From NCBI RefSeq assembly GCF_901538265.1, contig NZ_LR593886.1, forward strand, positions 186,001 to 250,000: 64,000 nt of DNA, written 5' to 3'. This DNA comes from Gemmata massiliana. GTDB lineage: Bacteria > Planctomycetota > Planctomycetia > Gemmatales > Gemmataceae. The position numbers were made by a program, and so were the translations under genes. The notes beneath the pieces are model-generated. The model worked only from the letters and a program-made list of their open reading frames with translations. It was not told where the DNA came from and made no database searches. Of this stretch, positions 17,580 to 27,046 are shown in pieces (within the stretch, counting starts at the first letter, position 1; each line of letters opens with the position of its first letter).

Positions 17580-17690
17580 GAGATCGGCTCCGAACGGCAG
17601 GAGAGCAACGCGGGGTGTAGTGTCCGCGGGCGGGCCGCGCGTGTCAAGGATCGCGCCGCCCACCGGCGCCCGAACGGGTAGAATCACCAC

Positions 17691-18926
17691 ATGAGCAAGA
17701 AGAAGAAAGTCCGCGTCGAGTTGCGGAAGAACCGTGAGAAGCCGCCGCGGGAGAACGACATCACCCGCGACTACCAAGAGGGCGACGGGCGCGCGGACGA
17801 CGCGCGGTCCAGCGAGCGCGTGCGCGCGAAGGGGAACCTCTCTCGCTACCGCACCGTCGTGCAGGACGAGTCCGCCGACGGTTCGACGATGCCGGCCGTG
17901 AACGCGGAGACGTGTATTCGTGGGCGCGTGCTCCGCGTTCACGGCCTCGCCTCGGTCGTGGAAACCGACGACGGGCGCGTCTTCCGCTGTGCCGTCCGCC
18001 GGCTGCTCAAGAGCCTCGCCACCGACGAGCGCAGCGTGGTGACCACGGGAGACGTGGTGTGGATTCGCCTGGTGGGGACCGGGAGCCGGGATCAGGCGGC
18101 CGGGGCCGGAGAGGAACAACTTCCCGCGGAACTTGCGACCGAGCCGGCCGAGGATTCGGCCCCAAGCCTCGAATCTCGAACATCGACCATCGCTCAAGAG
18201 GGTGTCATCGAGCGCGTCGAACCGCGTCACGGTGTTCTGACCCGTGCAAGTCGGCGCCGGGAGCACGTATTAGTTGCGAACGTCGACCAACTCGTCATCG
18301 TCATGTCGCTGGTCGAGCCGAACCTGAAACCGCACCTCATCGACCGCTACCTTGCTGCTGCACAACAGGGCGATTTGAAGCCCGTGTTGTGTTTGAATAA
18401 ATCGGACCTCGCGGACGCAGTCGAACTTCAATCCCTAATCGGGCTGTACGCACAACTCGGGGTGCCGGTGTTCCTGTGTAGTGCTCGCACGGGCGCGGGC
18501 GTGGACCGGCTCCGCGAACAGCTCCGGGGGCGCTCGACTGTATTTTCGGGTCAGTCGGGGGTGGGCAAGTCCTCGCTCTTGAACGCGGTCCAACCGGACC
18601 TGGCGCTTGCGGTGAAGTCCGTGAGTGAAGTGAATCAGAAGGGCCGTCACACAACGACCTACTCGCAGCTCATCAAACTGGACTTCGGTGGCTGGGTGGT
18701 GGACACACCCGGCGTGAGGCAGCTCTCCCTTTGGCAAGCGCGCCCCGAGGAGATGGAGGGCTATTTCCCGGAGTTCCGGCCGTTCGTTCCCCTGTGCGGC
18801 TTCCCGGACTGCACCCACACGCACGAAACGAGTTGCGCGGTCAAGGACGCGGTCGCCCGCCGGTTCATCACAAGTCGCCGGTACCACAGCTATTTAGGTC
18901 TCTTTAATGGCACCACGGAGGAGTAA
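17691..18926 (+). CDS. rsgA: Ribosome small subunit-dependent GTPase A
   Basis: 411 aa late-assembly GTPase for the 30S subunit. It has an OB domain at residues 75-175, then a circularly permuted GTPase with G4 (NKSD at about 236) preceding G1 (GQSGVGKSS at about 287) and G3 (DTPG at about 338). The zinc domain CGFPDCTHTHETSC follows with the C-x4-C-x-H-x5-C-type ligand layout. Two oddities: a very basic 65-residue N-terminal extension, and about 30 extra residues inside the OB domain (EQLPAELATEPAEDSAPS). Single gene, no operon partner seen. Confidence 0.95.
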   Translation: MSKKKKVRVELRKNREKPPRENDITRDYQEGDGRADDARSSERVRAKGNLSRYRTVVQDESADGSTMPAVNAETCIRGRVLRVHGLASVVETDDGRVFRCAVRRLLKSLATDERSVVTTGDVVWIRLVGTGSRDQAAGAGEEQLPAELATEPAEDSAPSLESRTSTIAQEGVIERVEPRHGVLTRASRRREHVLVANVDQLVIVMSLVEPNLKPHLIDRYLAAAQQGDLKPVLCLNKSDLADAVELQSLIGLYAQLGVPVFLCSARTGAGVDRLREQLRGRSTVFSGQSGVGKSSLLNAVQPDLALAVKSVSEVNQKGRHTTTYSQLIKLDFGGWVVDTPGVRQLSLWQARPEEMEGYFPEFRPFVPLCGFPDCTHTHETSCAVKDAVARRFITSRRYHSYLGLFNGTTEE

Positions 18927-19129
18927 TTACGGCGCATCGCGTGTAACCCGCGCCACCGTTAATTCCGTGCTCTGGGGTGACTTTGCCGGTCTGGAAACGG
19001 AGTGAGTTTGCGTGAAGAGGGTAGTCAGCGGGTGCCGAAACAAAGTGAGTCGCTGACACAAGCCAGTCAAAATTTCCCGATTATTCCGGGCGCCTCCCAG
19101 CCGCGACCCGGCTTCAGGAGAACTCACTC

Positions 19130-19561
19130 ATGGCGCGTTCACACAAAGTGCTCGGCTTCCTGCTCGTGACGATCCTCGGCGTCTACGGGTGCGCGAAGGC
19201 ACCGAGTTCGGCCTCGACCGAGAGCAACGCCGCGAGCGCCAAGGTCCAGAAGCTCGAAGAGGAATACCGCGGCGCGATCGCGGCCCGCGACCAACTCCGC
19301 CAGAAGCTCGCCGCGAGTGAGGAACTGGCCGCGAAGACCAAGAAGGAACTGGAGCAAACTCAGGCCGCCGCTGCCACCGAGCGCGACGCACTGAAGACCG
19401 AAGTGAAGGCCCGCACCGGCGAACGCGACGCGCTGCAAACGCAGTTCGAGTCGTTCCGCAAGACCCTGCGCGACATGCTCGGCAGCGCGGACACCGCCGT
19501 GAGCAAACTGAACCTGCCGGCCACGCAGCCGGTCATGACCTCGCTCGGCGCGCGGAACTGA
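19130..19561 (+). CDS. Small coiled-coil lipoprotein
   Basis: 143 aa. A lipoprotein signal with lipobox-like GVYGC (Cys21) is followed by a charged helix from about residue 35 to 115 with strong heptad pattern (KVQKLEEEYRGAIAARDQLR, LAAKTKKELEQTQAAAATER), i.e. a coiled coil about 11-12 nm long. The short tail (PATQPVMTSLGARN) is unstructured. AGGAGA lies 9 nt before the ATG. Monocistronic with a strong terminator. The layout recalls Lpp-like or spacer lipoproteins tethering the outer membrane, but no murein-linking C-terminal Lys is present; function is inference only. Confidence 0.7.
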   Translation: MARSHKVLGFLLVTILGVYGCAKAPSSASTESNAASAKVQKLEEEYRGAIAARDQLRQKLAASEELAAKTKKELEQTQAAAATERDALKTEVKARTGERDALQTQFESFRKTLRDMLGSADTAVSKLNLPATQPVMTSLGARN

Positions 19562-19579
19562 TAACGGACGGATCTGACG

Positions 19580-19631
19580 AAACGCGAGTGGGGTGGCGAA
19601 GCCAATGTGCTTCGCCACCCCACTCGCGTTT
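19580..19631. terminator. Bidirectional terminator-like hairpin
   Basis: A perfect 22-bp stem (19580-19601 and 19610-19631) with an 8-nt loop lies between the convergent lipoprotein and oxidoreductase genes. Each side ends in only three U, so release may be weaker than the stem suggests. Confidence 0.75.
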
Positions 19632-19671
19632 CTGCGACGAACTCACTCAACAAGTGCTAACGAGATGGCTC

Positions 19672-21207
19672 TCACACCGCAGGGTCTTTGCCGTTCGTCC
19701 AGGGGCCGGCGAGCGATTGGTGCGGGGGCGGTTGCACTACCCCACCGTCGCCGCCGCTCCAACCGAAGACCTGATTTGGCTTTGCGCCCTGTTTGCTGCG
19801 CTTCTCCCACCGCTCGGCCCACGTCGAATCCGCGGTCGTAATCGCTCGCTTCTCACGGTCCCAGAAGAGCGCCTTACCCGTGCGATAGCTCTGCACGGCC
19901 ATTGCCGCGGTCGTAACGGCCACTGCTCCCAGATCCGGCGGGCTGAACGTGCTCTGGCGCTTGGCCCGAACGCATTCCAGGAAGTTCTCCCACAATGCTT
20001 CGGTGTCGTTCCGCGGTGATTCCACGCTCTCGAACGAGGCCGGTTCGGGCGCTTGTTCCATCCGCGCCGGGAAGCTCGCGCCGCGAGTCGGGTCGTCGCG
20101 GAACAGGTGGAACCCGCCCTTCACGAACTTGATTGCCCCCAGGCGCCCGCGAATGACGTCTTCAATCGGGTAGCCGCTCAGGGTCGTTGCGGTCACGACG
20201 AGCTGACAGCCCTCTTCGTAGTCCGCGACCACGGTCCCCACGTCGGGCACGTCGCGCCCGTCGTATTCGAGATACAGCCCACCGCCGGCCGTCACGCGGG
20301 CCGGGAACCGCACCCCCATTGCCGCGCTCATGCGCGTAACATGGTGCGTGAGCATATCGGTGAACGGCCCGCCGCTAAACGGCCACAGGCACCGCCACTG
20401 CGCGAACGCGGCGCGGTCGAACGGCTGCTCCCGCGGAGTAGGCCCGACGCGATTCCCCGCGCACTCGAACTGGTGCCCGAGGAACAGATCCCAGTCGATG
20501 GTCTTGGGACTCATCTGCTTCGCGAGCCGGTAGAAGCGCCACTGCCCGCGAACGTCGTTCCGGAAGAAGCCGGTTTGTGCGTGAGCAACGTGCCCGATGG
20601 CCCCAGTGCGGATCGCGTCGAACGCCCGCATCCAGACCGCGTCGGCCATCGCCTGCACGCCCACCGTCATCACCCGACCGGTGTGCTTCCACGCATCCAC
20701 CACCGCCACGGCCTCTTCCGCCGTGCGCGTCATCGGTTTCTCGATGAACACGTCTTTACCGGCGGCGAGTGCGTCGAGCGTCATGCGCCCGTGCCAGTGG
20801 TCCGGCGTCGTGATGCACACCGCGTCCACGTCCGCGCGATCGAGTACGACGCGGTAGTCCTTTGTGACGTGGGATTTATCGCTTCGATCGAGTCCGCACT
20901 TCCGCGCGGAGGGGTACAGCCCCTGCGAATACCGGCGCCGTGTGACCTTCCCGCCGAAGTGGATCTCGTACTCGTCTTCGAGCCCGTCCCACACGTCGCA
21001 CACCGCGACCGGGATGACCGGTTTCCCCTCGTTCGCGAACTTGTTGATGAGGTCGATGTGGGCCTGCGCTCGACCGCCGCACCCCAAAAACGCGATCCGA
21101 ACGCGCTCGTTGCTCCCCACAACGTTGCCGTAGGAAGCCGCCGACAGCGACAGGGCCGCGGCCGAGCCAAAAAACTTGCGGCGATCGAGTGGCGGAGGTG
21201 TTGGCAT
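19672..21207 (-). CDS. Tat-exported Gfo/Idh/MocA family oxidoreductase
   Basis: 511 aa from the ATG at 21207. The N-terminus has a twin-arginine signal (LDRRKFFGSAAALSLSAAS), so the folded protein would be exported with its cofactor. A Rossmann domain follows (RVRIAFLGCGGRAQAHIDL), with VDAVCITTPDHWHGRMTLDAL and AGKDVFIEKPMTRTAEEA, where Lys of EKP is the conserved active-site region of the family. The C-terminal alpha/beta domain starts near residue 180. Planctomycetes carry large numbers of such exported dehydrogenase-like proteins, of which few have known substrates; sugars or inositols are likely. It is convergent with the lipoprotein gene and divergent from carA. Confidence 0.88.
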   Translation of the reverse strand: MPTPPPLDRRKFFGSAAALSLSAASYGNVVGSNERVRIAFLGCGGRAQAHIDLINKFANEGKPVIPVAVCDVWDGLEDEYEIHFGGKVTRRRYSQGLYPSARKCGLDRSDKSHVTKDYRVVLDRADVDAVCITTPDHWHGRMTLDALAAGKDVFIEKPMTRTAEEAVAVVDAWKHTGRVMTVGVQAMADAVWMRAFDAIRTGAIGHVAHAQTGFFRNDVRGQWRFYRLAKQMSPKTIDWDLFLGHQFECAGNRVGPTPREQPFDRAAFAQWRCLWPFSGGPFTDMLTHHVTRMSAAMGVRFPARVTAGGGLYLEYDGRDVPDVGTVVADYEEGCQLVVTATTLSGYPIEDVIRGRLGAIKFVKGGFHLFRDDPTRGASFPARMEQAPEPASFESVESPRNDTEALWENFLECVRAKRQSTFSPPDLGAVAVTTAAMAVQSYRTGKALFWDREKRAITTADSTWAERWEKRSKQGAKPNQVFGWSGGDGGVVQPPPHQSLAGPWTNGKDPAV

Positions 21208-21381
21208 GAGTTCGACTTCCCGCCCCAAGCGGGAGAGAGTTTGGGGCCAGTTTTCGTCTTTTTGGACGTTCCGACGGCGCGAATCGTTCCCGACATCATA
21301 TTCGATCGGCCGCAGCATTCGTAAGATACATCGAGTTTGCGCCGGGATTACACACCGCACGACGAGGACGAAACTCACCAC

Positions 21382-22488
21382 ATGCAAGCGAAATTAGCTC
21401 TGGCTGACGGTACCGTATTCACCGGACGCGGGTTCGGTGCGACCGGCGAAACGACCGGCGAGGTCGTGTTTAACACGTCCATGACCGGGTACCAGGAAGT
21501 CCTCACCGACCCGTCTTACACCGGGCAAATCGTCACGATGACGTACCCGCTCATCGGCAACTACGGCACCACCCCGGACGACCAAGAATCCACCCGCGTG
21601 CAGGTCGCCGGGTTCATTGTTCGCGAACTGACCCGCGTGCCGAGCAACTTCCGCTCGAACAACTCGCTCGACGGCTTCCTGAAGGCGAGCAACGTCGTCG
21701 GCATCGAGGGCATCGATACGCGGGCGTTGGTGCGGCGGCTCCGCGTGCGCGGATCGATGAACGGCATTCTTTCGACGGCCGACCTCGATGATGCTTCGCT
21801 CGTGAAGAAGGCGCGCGAGTTCCCCGGCATGGAGGGGCGCGATCTCGTTTCCGAAGTCGTGCCTAAGCAAGCGTTTAAGTGGAAGGACGGGTTCGGGGCG
21901 TTCGCCGATCACGTGATCCCGTCCAAGCCGGCGACCAAGCGGGTGGTCGCGATCGATTACGGCATGAAGTGGAACATCCTGCGCTGTCTCACGCAGGTCG
22001 GCTGCGAGGTCACCGTTGTCCCGGGCACTGCGTCCGCGGACGAAGTGCTCTCCCACAACCCGGACGGGATCTTCCTGTCGAACGGCCCCGGCGACCCGGC
22101 CGCGGTGGGCTACGCGATCGACACCGTGAAGAACCTGATCGGCAAGAAACCGATCTTCGGCATCTGCTTGGGGCACCAGCTGCTCGGTTTGGCGTTCGGC
22201 GCGAAGACGTTCAAGTTGAAGTTCGGGCACCGCGGCGCGAACCAGCCGGTGCGGAACGAACTCACGAAGCAGATCGAGATCACCACGCAAAACCACGGCT
22301 TCTCGGTCGACCCGAGCACGCTCCCGTCGAACGTGGTCCCGACGCACATCAACCTGAACGACAACACGCTGGAAGGACTGAAACACACGTCGCTTCCGGT
22401 GTTCAGCGTGCAGTACCACCCGGAAGCCGCCGCCGGCCCACACGACTCCAGCTACTTGTTCGAGGACTTCCGCAAGATGATGGGGTGA
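21382..22488 (+). CDS. carA: Carbamoyl-phosphate synthase small subunit
   Basis: 368 aa glutamine amidotransferase subunit that hydrolyses glutamine and passes ammonia to CarB for carbamoyl phosphate (arginine and pyrimidine synthesis). The N-terminal CPSase domain begins MQAKLALADGTVFTGRGFGA, with FNTSMTGYQEVLTDPSY. The class I amidotransferase domain has GICLGHQ with Cys262 and the HPE motif in QYHPEAAAGPHDSS. Start at 21382 removes 15 residues of a longer frame that do not match the family. carB is not in the window; the genes downstream are the toxin-like pair, unrelated in function. Confidence 0.95.
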   Translation: MQAKLALADGTVFTGRGFGATGETTGEVVFNTSMTGYQEVLTDPSYTGQIVTMTYPLIGNYGTTPDDQESTRVQVAGFIVRELTRVPSNFRSNNSLDGFLKASNVVGIEGIDTRALVRRLRVRGSMNGILSTADLDDASLVKKAREFPGMEGRDLVSEVVPKQAFKWKDGFGAFADHVIPSKPATKRVVAIDYGMKWNILRCLTQVGCEVTVVPGTASADEVLSHNPDGIFLSNGPGDPAAVGYAIDTVKNLIGKKPIFGICLGHQLLGLAFGAKTFKLKFGHRGANQPVRNELTKQIEITTQNHGFSVDPSTLPSNVVPTHINLNDNTLEGLKHTSLPVFSVQYHPEAAAGPHDSSYLFEDFRKMMG

Positions 22489-22511
22489 GTGGACGGTAAG
22501 CGGAGTCGCCC

Positions 22512-22907
22512 GTGAAACTCTATCGCGCCATGACGCCGGCCGACGACGGATTGCCGCAAGTTGCTCGTTCGGCTCGGGCGCTAGGTGTTCGCACACTCAA
22601 CGAGTCCACAAACCCGGACGTGACAGCCACCGCTCCCGATGAGATAATTCAACCGGGAACTGGTGGGATGTCGGAAGCTCCGAACGATCCGGCAAATCTA
22701 CCGCCACTTCGGAAACCTGCTTCTTTGGGAGGAAAGGGCAAAGACCCAGTTTGGGAGATCGACACCACCGATTTGGGGCCGGATCTACAATTCAGGCAGG
22801 ACGGAGCCAAACACGTTTTGATCGAACCCGCGCATCCAATGACACTTGCCGAATTTGAGCAAGCGCTAGTCGCGACCCGATCGAAGTGGGTGCGTCACAC
22901 CGGTTGA
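22512..22907 (+). CDS. Tse2-like ADP-ribosyltransferase toxin-domain protein (putative)
   Basis: 131 aa from a GTG start with GGAG 7 nt upstream. It opens with LYRA, then RALGVRTL, a GTGGMSEAPND glycine-rich block, PVWEIDTTDLGPDLQFRQD and a final LIEPAHPMTLAEFEQAL. This order and spacing resemble what I recall of Tse2, the Pseudomonas type VI effector: LYRA near the start, a TGGTS-like motif, and a PDL...D...H..I.PA.PM block. No signal peptide, no membrane segment. It starts 23 nt after carA and is followed 18 nt later by a second gene that may protect against it. Assignment is from recalled motifs only. Confidence 0.5.
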   Translation: MKLYRAMTPADDGLPQVARSARALGVRTLNESTNPDVTATAPDEIIQPGTGGMSEAPNDPANLPPLRKPASLGGKGKDPVWEIDTTDLGPDLQFRQDGAKHVLIEPAHPMTLAEFEQALVATRSKWVRHTG

Positions 22908-22925
22908 GTTCACGAGGGGACGGCG

Positions 22926-23858
22926 ATGGCAACTCCATTCGAGCGCGTGAAGGCGGCGTGGGGATTATCTAACCGCGAAAGCGAACTGAATCGCGTCGTC
23001 GAGGCAATGGCGAGCGAAGGGGTTACGCGCGATGAACTCGACAACGCACTCGGCCAATTACTCGACGAGGTGCGCGACGCGGGCGCAGATGACGAGACGG
23101 AAGAAATAATCAATAACGTCGGTGACCGGCTTCACGGATGGTGTCACGAAAGTCGGCGAATCAGTGCGGAAACGTCGGCGCAACCCACCCAAGAAGAAAT
23201 CGCGAAATTACCCCGTTGGGCGCAAGTAGCATTTGCGGCTCGGTGCGCCAGACGGGTACTTCCGCTGTTTTCACACAGGTGGCCGGATGCACCGGAAAAC
23301 TACGCCACGAGACTCACCTGGGCCGTCGAAGTGGGTGAGCGGTCCGCTGCCCACGCAGGCGCGGGAGAAGACTGGGCTCCTCCAGCCGGCGCGCTAACCT
23401 GTGCTGCTTACGTCTGCGATGCGGTGACGAACGCGAGTCGCGATCGCGCTCGAGCAATTGAAGTCATCAGACACACAGTCACCGCCGTTACCAAATTCAA
23501 GGACCGAGCCGAAAACATCTTTGATCCTCACATCGGCGAAGTTTTTCACGCTATCACGAGCCACACTATTGGGGTAATTGCCAATCACCTCGCGATTAGC
23601 CAAGAGACATTCAATGCCGCGGTGAGAGAAGCCAATACCATCGTTCGTGGCGATTTTGAACACCTCGTGCGGCTTGCCGCAGGACAGCATTGGAGCAATG
23701 AGACGCCGGTGCCGCCCGATGTGTTTGGTCCCATGTGGCCCAACGGCGCTCCAAAGAGTTGGCCTAAAGACCTGAGTAAAAATCACGATCAACCGATTGC
23801 GGGAGATATGACAGTACGCAGTATTGTGGGCCATATCGTGCAAGCGGTGGTCGCCTGA
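22926..23858 (+). CDS. Partner of the Tse2-like gene, possible immunity protein
   Basis: 310 aa, cytoplasmic, preceded by GGGGA 6 nt before the ATG and only 18 nt after the toxin-like gene, so very probably co-transcribed. Residues 1-80 form a helical domain ending in the block DDETEEIINNVGDRLHGWCH, which I recall from many planctomycete proteins of SMI1/immunity-like type. Residues 95-210 form a second helical domain (LPRWAQVAFAARCARRVLPLFS, then RLTWAVEVGERSAAHAG). The rest is a looser Trp/Pro-rich tail. No enzyme motif. The role as antitoxin or immunity protein rests only on gene order and on these recurring blocks. Confidence 0.5.
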   Translation: MATPFERVKAAWGLSNRESELNRVVEAMASEGVTRDELDNALGQLLDEVRDAGADDETEEIINNVGDRLHGWCHESRRISAETSAQPTQEEIAKLPRWAQVAFAARCARRVLPLFSHRWPDAPENYATRLTWAVEVGERSAAHAGAGEDWAPPAGALTCAAYVCDAVTNASRDRARAIEVIRHTVTAVTKFKDRAENIFDPHIGEVFHAITSHTIGVIANHLAISQETFNAAVREANTIVRGDFEHLVRLAAGQHWSNETPVPPDVFGPMWPNGAPKSWPKDLSKNHDQPIAGDMTVRSIVGHIVQAVVA

Positions 23859-23922
23859 GCATCAGCAAACACTGCACCGCCTGTGGCGGAAATAATCGTA
23901 GTGGCGTAACCCGTCGCCACAG

Positions 23923-25239
23923 TCACGCGCTGTTCGCGCTACTTGATAGCACGTAGTACCGGTTCGCACGAGTGGGTTCTGGCCGGTGAACTGTTTCTCG
24001 GCACGCGGGTGCTTCTGGTACGCGCACACGGGTCGCGATGACGATTGGTTCCGCACGCACCTCCAACTTGCGCTCTGGGCGCTTCCCGTTCAGCAGCAGG
24101 CCGATCCACGTGTAGCGTACACACAGTTCGTAGGTCGTAAGCAGCACCGCAAACGTGAGTGCGTTCACGAGTAGGAACTCCACGACCATCGGAAGCGTGA
24201 TTAAAGCGAACACCACTTGAAATACCGCCTGCACTGGGAAGCCGGCGAGGTAGCACCAGTACGATGCGTCCGCGAGGTACTTCCACCGCGGACCGGTGCC
24301 CGTGAAATGCTGCTGGAACAAGCCGATCAGCCCGCCGATCATCAGCCACGTGTACAACCCGCCCAGAAAGATCGCGACCGCCTTCCACACGACCAACCAC
24401 GCGGGCGGCACGCCACGCACGACTTCTTCCACCCAGTTCCCGGAGATGGTGAGCTTCAACATCACGGGGAGCACAACGAGATTCGCGACCGCGAGGTGCA
24501 ACCGCCACCGGCGCCCCACTCCTGCGAGCGCGTCGCGGTGCCGATACAGTAGCGCGCCGACGAAGAAGAACCCGAGGTAGTACGCGAGCACCGCCAGTTC
24601 GGGCGCCCAGCCCTTCGGCGTGTCGATCCACCACGTGGACATGTCCCACATCAGCGGCACGGTGAGCGCGGCGGCGACGGGAACTTTTACCCGCGAGCGC
24701 AAAATGAGTCTCACGATCGCGTCGAAGGCGTGCGTCAAACGAACCGGGAACCGTTCCTTCAGCGCGAACAGTGCCAGGAGCGGCACGCAGCACATCAAGA
24801 GGTAGTAGAGGAACCACAAGTGAAAGTTCGGTCCGATCCACCCGCCCACATCGGCCGAGTCCCAAACCGCACCGCGCAGACTGGCGTGGTGCGCGAAAAC
24901 GAAGTGCAGCGCCGGGCACACGATCAGGATCGCGAGTATCAGCGGAATTGCGACGCGCGCAACACGATTGCGGGCCAGTTCGCGTGCGCCGCGGCGCGCG
25001 GCCAAGGCGCTCGCCGCGAACCCGGCGAGCACGAAAAACAGTTGCATGCGGAAGTCGTGGACCGCGAAGTAACACGCATCAGCAGCGAGATGGTGCGTGT
25101 GATCGCGCACCGGGAACCCGACCAGCCCACTGGCCGTGTAGGGGAGCACGCCGTGCGTGACCAACCCCAAGAACATGGCGACTACGCGGAGGTTGTCGAG
25201 GGCGGCGTTGCGCGTCGAAGAAGAGACATGTGCGGCCAT
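23923..25239 (-). CDS. Acyltransferase 3 family (MdoC/OafA-like) membrane protein
   Basis: 438 aa with about 10 membrane helices, typical of acyltransferase-3 proteins that move acetyl or succinyl groups to cell-surface carbohydrates. The family opening NAALDNLRVVAMFLGLVTH is visible, with FRMQLFFVLAGFAASALAARRG and a NRVARVAIPLI block; the His of LVTHG matches the usual catalytic position. The middle FHLWFLYYLLMCC fits OPGC/MdoC-like members. Start at 25239 is chosen to match family N-termini; a longer frame extends 52 codons upstream. Ribosome site is weak. Acceptor substrate unknown. Confidence 0.85.
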   Translation of the reverse strand: MAAHVSSSTRNAALDNLRVVAMFLGLVTHGVLPYTASGLVGFPVRDHTHHLAADACYFAVHDFRMQLFFVLAGFAASALAARRGARELARNRVARVAIPLILAILIVCPALHFVFAHHASLRGAVWDSADVGGWIGPNFHLWFLYYLLMCCVPLLALFALKERFPVRLTHAFDAIVRLILRSRVKVPVAAALTVPLMWDMSTWWIDTPKGWAPELAVLAYYLGFFFVGALLYRHRDALAGVGRRWRLHLAVANLVVLPVMLKLTISGNWVEEVVRGVPPAWLVVWKAVAIFLGGLYTWLMIGGLIGLFQQHFTGTGPRWKYLADASYWCYLAGFPVQAVFQVVFALITLPMVVEFLLVNALTFAVLLTTYELCVRYTWIGLLLNGKRPERKLEVRAEPIVIATRVRVPEAPACRETVHRPEPTRANRYYVLSSSANSA

Positions 25240-25404
25240 TTTCCGTGCCGTTTCCGGGCGAAGTCCTTTCTGCCGGAGGTGAGCGATGGGGCGGGCAACG
25301 CGGAATGGTACGCACGGACCGAGTCTGGTGCAACCCCGTTTCAGGCGGTGATGAAAACGCCGCACCTGCGCGCCGATGAGGGCTTCGGTTATCATTCTGC
25401 CACC

Positions 25405-27024
25405 ATGAACGACGAAGCAGGCCTACTCGCCGCGATCACCGCGCACGCGAACGAGGACACCCCGCGCCTCGCCTACGCGGACTGGCTCGACGAGAACGAG
25501 GCGCCCGTTCAGGCGGAATTCATCCGGCTCCAGTGCCGACTCGCATCGTGCTCGGCCGCGGACCCAGACTATCCCGACCTCACCGAGCGCCACGCGGAAA
25601 TGGTCGCTCAGTTCGGGCCGCTTGCGAAGCTGACCGCGCCCGCGCTGCCGCCCGGCTACCACGCCGAGCACGACATCACCGGCTTCCAGCGCGGGTTCCT
25701 CTCCGCCGCGAGCGGCTCCTGGAGAGCGGATCGGCGCACCCCGACAGACGAGGACGTCGAACAGTTCGCGGCCGGACTTTCGCAACTCATCGCGACCACT
25801 ACCGTTCGCGAGTTGCACCTCACCGACTTGACGCCGGATCAGGTCTTTCGCGTCCTCACGGCCCCCGGCGCGGAATCACTGACGAGTGTGCTCGTCGCAC
25901 AAAGGTTCGCTCTCGGCTCCACCGGTGACACAGAGAGCGAATTAATTCGAGCGGTCGCGCTGTCAAAAGTGGTCCCGAATCTGGAATACCTGAGATTGTT
26001 CTTCGGCTCCACCCCTCCACCAACTGCCGGTATCACACAGTTGGCTCGGGCGAAGTTCGATCGACTTACACATCTCACATTGTGGATTCAAACCGGGCCA
26101 ACGTGCGATCTCACCCCACTCACCAGCGCGGCGTGGTTCCGCAACTTGCGCCGCGTGTATTTCGGCGACTCCGCGGTGCGAGGAAGTGTACTGGTGCCCG
26201 CACTCGCGAAGCTCCCGCACCTGGAATCACTCGACCTCATTCAACAATCCGCACCGGCACGCAAGGCGCTCGGAACGGCCCGTGGGTTCCCCGCACTCGC
26301 GCGATTGGAACTTCAGGGGCGCGTCCCATTCAATGACGCCGTCCGGGTGGCAACCGGGCGGTTCCCGGCTCTGGCTGAACTCACCATTCGCGGCGAGGGT
26401 GACGCGAACACGGCAGTGCAACGCTTTTGTTTCGCGAAGTGGTGGCCCCAGATCCGGGTGTTGGAACTCGCAGGCGGGTGGATTACCGATGAAACCATCA
26501 AAGCGTTCGCGCGCAGCGAAATTGTTCCCGGGCTTCGCGTGCTTCGACTCCACCAGCGCTCGTTCGGCGCGCCCGGTCTTGCCCTGCTCGCCAACGGTTC
26601 GCGGTTCCCGAATCTGACGACCCTCAATCTCGATCTCTCGCACGCGACCCAGTGTCGACCCGCGGTTGCGGTGACGTTCGCCCGGCGCCTGAGCCTGCCA
26701 CGGTTGCGGCACCTGAGCCTCTACGGTTACCCGCTCGGTGATGCCGGCGCGAAGGAACTGGCCGCGAACCCGCACCTCGCGTCCGTCACGCGCCTCGCGC
26801 TCCGCGGTTGCGATATCGGCGAGCGCGGGCTGACCGCGCTGGTTCGGTCCCCGCACCTTCAACAGTTGGTCGAACTCGACGTCGGGAACAATAACCTGAA
26901 GAGGGCCGGCGCGCTGCTCGACCCGATTCGGCTCCCGCGCCTGTCCGCACTCGGACTGGGCGGTAACCCACTCACCCCGGCGGCGCGCGCCAAGCTCCAC
27001 CGCGCACGCGGGTGGCTCGCGTGA
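25405..27024 (+). CDS. TIGR02996 domain / leucine-rich repeat protein, copy 1
   Basis: 539 aa. The first about 45 residues are the TIGR02996 repeat-companion domain (LLAAITAHANEDTPRLAYADWLDENE) followed by EFIRLQCRLA. The rest consists of degenerate leucine-rich repeats of the ribonuclease-inhibitor type (e.g. LRVLRLHQRS, LRHLSLYGYPLGDAGAKEL, LVELDVGNNNLKRAG). No signal peptide, so probably cytoplasmic; LRR domains bind proteins. Its first about 95 nt are almost identical to those of copy 2 at 27047, though the LRR parts differ strongly. Confidence 0.85.
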   Translation: MNDEAGLLAAITAHANEDTPRLAYADWLDENEAPVQAEFIRLQCRLASCSAADPDYPDLTERHAEMVAQFGPLAKLTAPALPPGYHAEHDITGFQRGFLSAASGSWRADRRTPTDEDVEQFAAGLSQLIATTTVRELHLTDLTPDQVFRVLTAPGAESLTSVLVAQRFALGSTGDTESELIRAVALSKVVPNLEYLRLFFGSTPPPTAGITQLARAKFDRLTHLTLWIQTGPTCDLTPLTSAAWFRNLRRVYFGDSAVRGSVLVPALAKLPHLESLDLIQQSAPARKALGTARGFPALARLELQGRVPFNDAVRVATGRFPALAELTIRGEGDANTAVQRFCFAKWWPQIRVLELAGGWITDETIKAFARSEIVPGLRVLRLHQRSFGAPGLALLANGSRFPNLTTLNLDLSHATQCRPAVAVTFARRLSLPRLRHLSLYGYPLGDAGAKELAANPHLASVTRLALRGCDIGERGLTALVRSPHLQQLVELDVGNNNLKRAGALLDPIRLPRLSALGLGGNPLTPAARAKLHRARGWLA

Positions 27025-27046
27025 ACCCAGCGCAGAAGAGCCGACT

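Noticed and set aside
17912..18400. 162-codon alternate frame within rsgA
   Set aside because: Arg-rich shadow in a different frame of a gene with all GTPase motifs.
24730..25404. 225-codon upstream extension of the first LRR gene
   Set aside because: It lies antisense to the acyltransferase gene and is Arg/Glu/His-rich; the TIGR02996 domain starts at 25405.
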